From NCBI GenBank assembly GCA_015501055.1, contig JADNYV010000240.1, forward strand, positions 1 through 53,705: 53,705 nt of DNA, given 5' to 3'. The position numbers and the translations under genes are program-made. Shown here piece by piece: positions 45,607 to 53,705 of the stretch; the stretch's first letter is position 1; each line of letters begins with the position of its first letter. The notes under the pieces are model-generated. The model did not search any database. It was not told where the DNA came from and was given only the letters and a program-made list of their open reading frames with translations. This DNA comes from Mucidula mucida. Lineage: Eukaryota > Basidiomycota > Agaricomycetes > Agaricales > Physalacriaceae.

Positions 45607-46653
45607 GTGACAACCATGTACTCTTCTCTAGTCATCTTCCTTGTTCATACATCTAGTTCATGTATCTGGTCCTCGATACGGCATGTCTCGTAGCTATATC
45701 ATGCTTATTCCACCATTCATTTTGCGGTTTTTCTTAGACTTCTAAGGAACACAGCACTTGATTCATATGCACTTTAAAGCGACCGCTTCGTCTTCTGGGG
45801 GAGCCGTTCCTCAGACGTTGGTACCGTCCCATTGCAACCTCCTAGCGCAGCGAGTATAAACAACTATACTCTCTTCAGTTTGGAATTGGATTGCACCACG
45901 AACTGAAATTAGACTTTCCGGCTGGAATCGGTAGACTGAAATTGGTACTCACTGCCCCGCCGCCCTTCAAATTTGAGTTGTCAGATTCAAACAGCCTATG
46001 CCGCAGCATTTCCTGTTCGCTTCTGCCATTTCAAGGGCTCGTCTCCACCGTAGACGACACTACTGAGACCTTGTTCAGGCAAGTCCTGAGGCTGCTGTAC
46101 GTTAGAAAAAGTACCTTGGTAAATACGCGTTTTGGGTGACTCGGACTACTGCCACACCGGAATCGCCGCCGCCGCTGCTCAGCGGGGTGTACGCGGATGA
46201 TGGAGAACAAGATGGACACCCGCGAGGACCTTCCACGGTATGCATCAGCAAAGTTCGGAATCAAGAATAGAATGCGTACTGACCACACAATGGTCTAGAA
46301 CGACGCGGCAATCAGGTAACAAGCCGCTATTTGAAGGATCTTGTACTGACCCACCGAAAATCGAATGTCGTTGCTACGAGACTGGTACTCACTGGGATTG
46401 GGAATCGCCAGAATCTGTGTCAAGAGCAGTACCGATGCGAGGCCTGCGCGCAAAGTTCAGATATAGCGCAGAGAGCTACTCACATCATCCACCCCAACCC
46501 GACCTCTCCGCAGAAACAGCCGCCAGACGGTAATCGAATCGGCGACAGAGGAACACACCGCAGACGTTACGAGTCCACTCAGTCAACTGCTTTCCTGGGA
46601 CGAGCCATACATTACTTTTCATCTGAATCAGAAGCGTGTGTATGTCCGTGATT
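45607..46653. other. Spacer with a P450-like relic
   Basis: At about 45784-45818 a stretch of roughly 34 bp repeats part of the P450 I-helix exon (38933-38966) with a couple of gaps, in the same orientation. No other P450 motif is nearby. The rest has no gene. It ends at the left LTR. Confidence 0.5.
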
Positions 46654-47179
46654 GTTATGAATCGCCATATTTTCACATTTTCAATCTTATCATATCTTAT
46701 CGGGGGGCTTGTCTTATCAACCAACGGACTGTTTCATCATCTGTTTCGTCACCGATCATACTCCTTTTCATTACCGAAGCCGTACTCAGTCGGACACACG
46801 TTCAACACATGGATGACATCATACATGCTGATACCTCATGGACTCCCTATTGTATACACACCGCCGACACTCGTAGCACACATGGACGTTTCAGTATTAT
46901 TACTTACATGCAGTTACCACTCGTATTTAATGGTTTCACGGACTAGTAGCATACAACACTGGGTCAAGGGCGTGGAGCATCCCTAGTGGAAACGCGTATG
47001 GACAAGGAGTCTCAAACACAGACTTACTAGTATATAAGCAGTAGTGTAGTATCATTGTACTTTAGTTCCGATCTCGTTTATACACCTGGCCTAGCCTAGT
47101 CTTACGAACGCGAACACTTTCTTCCTTAGTTCTTACTGTGGTACCTGGTTGAGTCTCGTGGCTTAGTCAGTCGCTAACA
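46654..47179 (+). repeat. Left LTR
   Basis: 526 bp, beginning TGTTATG and ending TAACA. It differs from the right LTR at roughly eight to ten sites including single-base gaps, implying a fairly recent insertion. The internal region starts at 47180. Confidence 0.9.
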
Positions 47180-47777
47180 GAAGATCAGAACTACTTTCTA
47201 CCACCTACCACACATCCCTGATCGTCGATCAGCACTTCGCTGTTTGATCATCGCACATTCCCCTGTTCCCTTTCCCTGTTTACAGATCGATGGATTCCTA
47301 ATTCCAGCGCACGTCCGCATACGTGTGTATTGGTCCCAGTAGCGCCGGCTAACAGTTAGAGATAACTGCCTCGGGTGCTGGAAGTAGCCGCTCTCACGAG
47401 AACGAACTTTTGGCAGTTGCACTTCAGTGGGCACTGTTTACGGGTCAACCCCCGTTCCCAGGAAAACTTCGGCTTACCTCACACCAGAGGGACGTCGGCT
47501 GGGCAATTGCGAACTTGTGACGAGCTCTTGGGCTCCGTAGATACGTAGTCAGTAGTCGGTAAAATAGCGTAGACAGTTACGATACTTACCTACCTTACTT
47601 ACCTTACGATACACACCATCATTCCCCACCCTACCAAGTCCTGGATTCTATCTCAGATCTAGGCGACTCCTCCTTATTCATCCAAACTCTATTCCCTCAC
47701 CCGTTTCATCAAAATCTGCATCTCCTATATCCCCACTTTCACCCTTTCACTCTCCGATCCTATCACCCCGACTCATC

Positions 47778-48707
47778 ATGTCCAACGAAGCACCCAAAAC
47801 CGCTCCTCACACACCCGCTCATCACGCCGATGTCAAAATCAAAGGCCGATCCCTTGTCAACAAGCCTTACGACTATGACGGGGACAAGTACAAGTACAAG
47901 AGCTGGTGGCGATCGATGTTCACATACATCCGTGACAAGAAGAACAACCTCACATCTGACTCCGAAAGGATCGATGTTGTTCTCTCCTACATCCGAGGAG
48001 ATCACGTAGATGCATGGGTCCAGAACTACTCGGACCAGAACTTCGATGAGGAAGAAGAGGAATGGACAGTCTCTTGGACGGAGTTCAAGGAAGACTTGAA
48101 GGAGCGATTTGTGGATTCCAACCTCGCGCGAGACGCGCAAGACCAGATCGAGCGGTTGCGCCAGGGGCAAGACACCGCTCAAGACTTCTTCCAGAAGTTC
48201 GAGGTCCTGCTCACTCAGGCAGGATACTCAAAGGATGACGCATTCGTCGTACGACTTCTCGAGACCAATGTCAACGAGAAGATCATCGACCAGATCTATG
48301 GCAGCCGAGACGGGTTGCCAGAGAAGTACAAGGATTGGAAGGCACAGATCCTTCAGATCGATCAGCTATGGAGAAGGCGGGCGGCGAGCAAGAGGTCCGG
48401 CATGCAGTCCCGGCCTCAAGCTCCGCAGGTGGCTACATCGAGAGCTAATCCTACGAACCCACCTCCAACGCCGATCACACAACAAGATGCTACCGGTGTT
48501 ACCTATGGAGGAGCCGGCAGGCCGATGGACATCGACAACGCACGTCGAAGAGGACTTTGCTTCAGCTGTGGCGAACACGGCCACGTCAGCAGGTTCTGTC
48601 CGAAGAAGGGTCGACCCCAGACAATTCGGGGTTTATGGACCGAGATGAATGACGAGGAGAAGAAGAAGCTGGCCGAAGAGTTGGGTTTTGCGAAGCTCCC
48701 ACAGTAG
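47778..48707 (+). CDS. gag: Retrotransposon Gag
   Basis: A complete 309-residue Gag that would form the virus-like particle. A retrotransposon_gag-type helical domain occupies about residues 30-190. A Lys/Arg-rich linker leads to one CCHC zinc knuckle, CFSCGEHGHVSRFC, near residue 258-271. A C-terminal acidic tail ends at TAG. It is intact. Pol starts in the -1 frame immediately afterwards, and the open pol frame runs through the gag stop. Confidence 0.92.
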   Translation: MSNEAPKTAPHTPAHHADVKIKGRSLVNKPYDYDGDKYKYKSWWRSMFTYIRDKKNNLTSDSERIDVVLSYIRGDHVDAWVQNYSDQNFDEEEEEWTVSWTEFKEDLKERFVDSNLARDAQDQIERLRQGQDTAQDFFQKFEVLLTQAGYSKDDAFVVRLLETNVNEKIIDQIYGSRDGLPEKYKDWKAQILQIDQLWRRRAASKRSGMQSRPQAPQVATSRANPTNPPPTPITQQDATGVTYGGAGRPMDIDNARRRGLCFSCGEHGHVSRFCPKKGRPQTIRGLWTEMNDEEKKKLAEELGFAKLPQ

Positions 48708-51700
48708 ACGCAGTTCTGCCGGAGCAGTCATCAAGGAAAGGGTCATCAGATGCAGAATCTATTTACAGTACGGGTACTGAAACATCTAAAATATCATCGA
48801 CGACTTTACCACCAAAACCTGCGAAAGAAAGATTTGAGCCAAATACGCCCGAGTGGATCGCACAACGGCTAAGAGAGGATGACGTGTCGAGAGCAGTGGG
48901 AATTTTGAGAGCATGGATGCCGGAGCGGAGAGAGAGAGAAGCGACGGAGGAGAAGGTGATGGCGATCAGAGCGTTGACAAAGGAAGCTGCGGTGGAAGTT
49001 GTGACAGAGTTGAAAAAGTCGAGGAAGTACATCCGGGGAACAAAGGGGCAGGACATGAAACTCCGAGTAACCATAGAGAGCGTACACACAGGCTCTGAAT
49101 GGGAAATGAGTGCCCTTCTTGACAGTGGAGCAACGGGTTCTTGTGTCAATAAAGAATTCGTCGAGAAGAACGGACTCCCGATCAAGGAGTTACCGGTCAA
49201 GCTCCCTGTTTACAATGCGGATGGAACCCTAAACGAGGGAGGAGCAATCAAAGGTTTTGTGGAGGTCCGGATGAAGATCGGAGATCACGCCGAAAAGATT
49301 GAGTTGGCCGTCACCAATCTCGGCAAAACAAGTATCTTTTTGGGGCTAGATTGGCTACGATATCACAACCCCACGATCAACTGGACGGAATCCACATTGA
49401 CCTTTGATCGATGCCCAGACCGCTGCGGCTATCTACCCGAGTACAACTCACCGGAAGATGAAGGAGAAGACGTAGAAGAGAAGTTGGAAGAGGGAGAGCG
49501 TTTGTTCTGGATGGACTGGGACAACTATCGCAAAAGCGGAGAAAAGCTGAGATCACAACAGCCTTCATCCGCTGCTGCACCTTACATCGAGGAATTTTCC
49601 GATGTATTCAGCAAGGCGGACTTTGACAAGTTACCGGAGCGAAGACCCTGGGATCACGCGATAGAACTTACGCCTGGTTCCAAACCGGTTGACTGCAAGG
49701 TTTATCCCCTTAGTCCATCCGAGCAGAAGGCGTTAGATGAGTTCCTGGAAGAAAACATACGGACGGGACGTATACGGCCATCAATTTCACCTATGGCATC
49801 ACCCTTCTTCTTTGTCAAAAAGAAGGATGGAAGCCTTCGGCCAGTACAAGATTATCGGAAGTTGAACGACATGACAATCAAGAACCGATACCCCTTGCCG
49901 TTGATCCAGGAGCTTATCGACAAGTTGAAGGGAGCAAAGGTTTTCACAAAGATGGATGTCCGATGGGGTTACAATAACATCCGGATTAAAGAAGGTGATG
50001 AGTGGAAAGCGGCGTTTAGAACAGACCGAGGCCTGTTCAAGCCCTCAGTCATGTTCTTCGGACTTACAAACTCGCCGGCGACATTCCAATCGTTCATGAA
50101 TCACATTCTGAAGGAGCTGATTGATGAAGGACATGTTATAGTTTACTTGGATGACATACTTATCTTTACGAACACGTTGGAAGAACATAGGCATATCGTA
50201 CGACGAGTATTAGAAATATTATGAGTAAATAAGTTGTATTTAAAACCCGAGAAATGTAGTTTCGAGGCACATACCATAGACTACTTAGGAGTTATTGTTG
50301 GAGGAGGAGAGGTGAAGATGGATCCGGCAAAAGTGGCCGTAGTAAAGGAATGGAAGGAGCCGACAAGAAGAAGGAAGTACAGTCATTCCTGGGCTTCTGC
50401 AACTTCTACCGACGTTTCATCCGGGGATTTGCGGGAGTAGCGAAGCCATTGACATCGCTAACCGGGAAGGGCGAGTGGGTTTGGGGCATGGAGCAGCACG
50501 AGGCGTTTGAGGAGTTGAAACGGAGGATGACGGAAGAACCCGTTCTGATCGTACCATGCGACGACGGCAAGTTTCGAGTCGAGGCAGACTCCTCAAACTA
50601 TGCGAACGGGGCGGTTCTTTCCCAGTTGGTTGACGGAAAATGGAGACCAGTAGCCTTTCGGTCTTGCACGCTGAATGAAGTAGAGCGCAATTATAAGATC
50701 TATGACAAAGAGATGATGGCTATTATGGACTCAATTGACAACTGGAGACAATATCTCCTTGGAGCAAAGGAAACGGTGGAGGTGTTTACCGATCATCAAA
50801 ACCTCCAGTACTTCCGGAAGCCACAGAAGTTGAATCGGAGGCAGGCGAGATGGGTTACGGAGTTGCGGAGTATGACATACAGATGATTCATAAGCCGGGC
50901 AAGACGATGGGGAAAGCTGATGCCTTGTCAAGGATGACAGGCCTTGAGAAGGGGGAAAAAGATAACGAAAACGGTGTTTTGCTCAAGCCGGAGTTTTTTA
51001 TTTCACAAATTCAATTTTCTTTACATACAGTAGATACACCGGAGGACGAATTACTTAACAAAATCAAACAAAGAAAAGGAAACAAAGACAGATACGTACA
51101 AAAAGCATTAGAAAACAAAGAAAAAGGATGGGAAGAGAAGGAAAATGGACTTATTATGTGGAAGGATCGTATTTACATACCGAAGGACAAGGAATTGCGG
51201 GGAAGAGTTATTGGAATGCACCATGATGCACAGCTTGCAGGGCATCCCGGACGATACAAGACCCTCGAGCTGATCACACGCACCTATTGGTGGCCAGGAA
51301 TCAGCCGAGACGTCCGGGAATACGTAGAAGGGTGTCAAAAATGCCAGGTCACCAAGTCACATCGCACGAAGCCGGCTGCACCTCTTCATCCTATTGATGT
51401 GCCAAGCGAGCCATGGGAAATAGTAGGGACGGACATGATTGGAGAGCTGCCGGAATCGGGAGGATACAACGCTATCAGCACGTTTGTGGACCATTTCACA
51501 AAGCGATTACGCATCATACCGACACACACCACTCTGACGTCAGAAGGCATGGCCCGCATCTACCGAGATCGCATTTTCCCCATACATGGGATGCCACGCC
51601 AGATGATACATGATCGCGGTCCACAATACCACTCGCGTTTTATGAAGGAGTTGTACCGGTTGTTGGGCATACAAGGAAACTTTACAACGGCGTATCATCC

Positions 51701-52634
51701 ACAGGCAAATGGGCAGACGGAACGGCTGAACCAAGAGATAGAACATTTCTTACGGTTATTTGTCAACTACCATCAGAACGACTGGCACGAATGGCTACCC
51801 TCTGCCGAATTTGTTTACAATGATCGGGTACACTCGGCAACTAAAGTCACTCCGTTCTTTGCAGACATGGGCAGACACCCCTACAAAGGCACCGCCCCGA
51901 AAACGGCATCGAGAAATGAGACTGCGCAGGAGTTTGCCGACGGCATGAGGAAAACATGGGACGAAGTGGGGTCGGCATTGAAGATGGCCAAAGAGGATAT
52001 GAAACGGTTTTATGACAGGAAACGGACAGAGGCAGTGGAGTACAAGGAAGGCGACAAAGTATGGCTGGAAGGGACGAATCTCAGCACGGATCGACCAATG
52101 AAGAAGCTCGATGACAAACGCTTCGGGCCGTTCAAAGTGATCAAGAAAGTCGGGACGAGCTCTTACAAGCTCCAGATTCCTCACACGTGGAAAAGCATCC
52201 ATCCCGTGTTCAATGAGGCCCTGTTGACGCCTTACCACGAGCCCCAATTTCCGACACAACCCCGAGACACGCGTCCACCACCTGTGCTGGAAGGAGCCGA
52301 ACCGGAATGGGAGGTTGAGAAAGTGGTTAATTCCCGAAAGTACCGCGGGGGTTTTCAATACAAGGTTCACTGGAAGGGTTACGGCACACACGAGCAGACA
52401 TGGGAACCGGCATGCAATCTCAAAAATGCCGACGAAGCTATCAGTGATTTCCACCAACAATATCCGAACAAGCCGAAGCCACCCGCGCTTGCTCGCATTG
52501 AAGTCCCCATGTCGCAATTTCCATCACATCTGTTCCGACCCATGCCACTGCCTGACACCGAACCCCTTGACGTCACACTACCCTCTGCGGCCCTCATGGA
52601 GCGACTCTGGCGCAGAATGGAACTTGCGCCTTAA
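48708..52634 (+). pseudogene. pol: Retrotransposon Pol (protease-RT-RNase H-integrase-chromodomain), broken
   Basis: The frame is open upstream of the first Met, consistent with a -1 fusion to Gag. Aspartic protease DSGATGS is near 49124. Reverse transcriptase carries YLDDIL near 50144. RNase H starts with a VEADSS site. Integrase has an HHCC-like zinc region and the D, D, E triad (GTDM, HDRGP, TERLNQE). The C-terminus is a chromodomain (about 52300-52470, with WEVEKVV and YKVHWKGYG). Damage: an in-frame TGA at 50222-50224, a one-base loss near 50365, and another near 50860. So a single Pol protein cannot be made from this copy unless these are sequencing errors. Confidence 0.9.
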
Positions 52635-52645
52635 AGAGGGGGTGA

Positions 52646-53171
52646 TGTTATGAATCGCCATATTTTCACATTTTCAATCTTATCATATCTTATCGGGGGC
52701 TTGTCTTATCAACCAACGGACTGTTTCATCATCTGTTTCGTCACCAATCATACTCCTTTTCATTACCGAAGCCGTACTCATGTCGGACACACGTCCAACA
52801 CATGGATGACATCATACATGCTGATACCTCATGGACTCCCTATTGTATACACACCGCCGACACTCGTAGCACACATGGACGTTTCAGTATTATTACTTAC
52901 ATGCAGTTACCACTCGTATTTAATGGTTTCACGGACTAGTAGCATACAACACTGGGTCAAGGGCGTGGAGCATCCCTAGTGGAAACGCGTATGGACAAGG
53001 AGTCTCAAACACAGACTTACTAGTATATAAGCAGTAGTGTAGTATCATTGTACTTTAGTTCCGATCTCGTTTATACACCTGGCCTAGCCTAGTCTTACGA
53101 ACGCGAACACTTTCTCCTTAGTTCTTGCTGTGGTACCTGGTTGAGTCTCGTGGCTTAGTCAGTTCGTAACA
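52646..53171 (+). repeat. Right LTR
   Basis: 526 bp, near-identical to 46654-47179, preceded at once by the polypurine tract. Confidence 0.9.
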
Positions 53172-53705
53172 CAATGCTGTACAGGGCCGGACACACTTCT
53201 GTCTGATAATCCTTATGTATGGAGAACAGATATTCCCGCTTGCGTGTTTTAGGGAGTATTCCCAGAGACTCTTGACTAATTCTGTTAAGAACATTTGCCG
53301 GGTCCTCTTAGAGTTCCCCTTCATCCACTTTTTCAACATCTGGGAATGTGTTGCCTCCTTGTTTAACCAGCTTTCCTTTGTTCATCTTTTAGTTTAAAGA
53401 GAAGAATAAAAAGTCCTCAAACGTCCATCCCAGCTCTCTAATAGCCTGTAGATAATAGTCGACTTTCTTCAGAGTTGCTCATAGCTTTGCGTCTCCGCTT
53501 CTTGGATGATTTTGTACGTGAATGTGGAGAGGCTTGTGGAGAAGTAGAATTAGATGGAGTGGGGTTGCAGGTGCATTATTTCTGGAAGAGAGAGGAGGAC
53601 CGGAAGGTGAATCCACGGGAAGATGTGATTCACATTGTGGAAAGGCATCCGTGAAGTGAAGTGATGTGGAACCCAGAGATTGAGGCGGACGGTGTGCGGA
53701 GTTTT
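53172..53705. other. Right flank with a possible exon at the edge
   Basis: On the plus strand about 53472-53648 reads open with coding-like composition (LDDFVRECG ... WKREEDRKV) and ends at TGA. It may be the last exon of a gene interrupted by the retrotransposon, or unrelated. No family recognised. Confidence 0.3.

Larger units (their letters stand above)
46654..53171 (+). mobile_element. Ty3/gypsy chromovirus LTR retrotransposon
   Basis: A 6518-bp element with two near-identical 526-bp LTRs, a gag with a zinc knuckle, and a pol in the order protease, reverse transcriptase, RNase H, integrase, chromodomain. That order and the chromodomain place it among chromoviruses. A polypurine tract (AAAGAGGGGGTGA) abuts the right LTR. 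The flanking 5-mers (GTGAT left, CAATG right) do not match, so no target-site duplication is evident. A tRNA primer site after the left LTR was not identified with certainty. The internal coding region is damaged (see pol). Confidence 0.93.

Noticed and set aside
46649..46653. GTGAT next to the left LTR as a target-site duplication
   Set aside because: The right flank is CAATG; the GTGA before the right LTR is part of the polypurine tract.
1..53705. CRISPR arrays or bacterial operon features
   Set aside because: No regularly spaced short repeats were seen, and the genes are clearly intron-bearing eukaryotic ones.

Overview
The window looks like nuclear DNA of a mushroom-type basidiomycete (Agaricomycetes). 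The evidence is genes broken by many 42-84 bp GT-AG introns, TTAGGG-type telomere repeats, an agaricomycete-style F-box protein, a DUF7770-like protein, a BNR_4 secreted protein, a basidiomycete-type cytochrome P450, a Ty3/gypsy chromovirus and two CaaX mating-pheromone-precursor-like genes. All family calls come from reading motifs; no search was run.

Layout. Positions 1-1.5 kb are subtelomeric: about two copies of a 391-bp tandem repeat with short CCCTAA runs. A leftward bHLH-zipper factor follows (3.2-4.5 kb). Then comes about 5 kb with no recognisable gene. The 9.6-16.4 kb stretch holds a small lysine-rich protein, a Cys-cluster/MG small protein, a MYND-finger protein, a C2H2 fragment and a possible micro-membrane protein. 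The 17.0-22.7 kb stretch has a proline/serine-rich hypothetical, an F-box protein, a second member of the Cys-cluster family lying among inverted dispersed repeats, and a DUF7770-like protein.

The most interesting segment is 24.0-37.6 kb. Two inverted copies of a 1.15-kb unit each carry a complete 38-codon pheromone-precursor-like gene with a CVIS CaaX end and its own TATA box. Between them lie about 11.3 kb with a bZIP factor, an acidic protein, an RLM1/MEF2-type MADS factor and a secreted BNR_4 protein. No STE3-type receptor or homeodomain gene is visible, so the pheromone genes are either orphans or the edge of a locus outside the window.

The right side has a P450 whose I-helix acid/alcohol pair reads Gln-Asn, a decayed multi-pass membrane protein, an RRM/RGG RNA-binding protein, and a 6.5-kb chromovirus with two 526-bp LTRs and a broken pol.

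Large gaps (4.5-9.6, 28.6-31.2 and 42.3-44.7 kb) contain only short open frames that I could not assign. Some probably belong to intron-rich or decayed genes.
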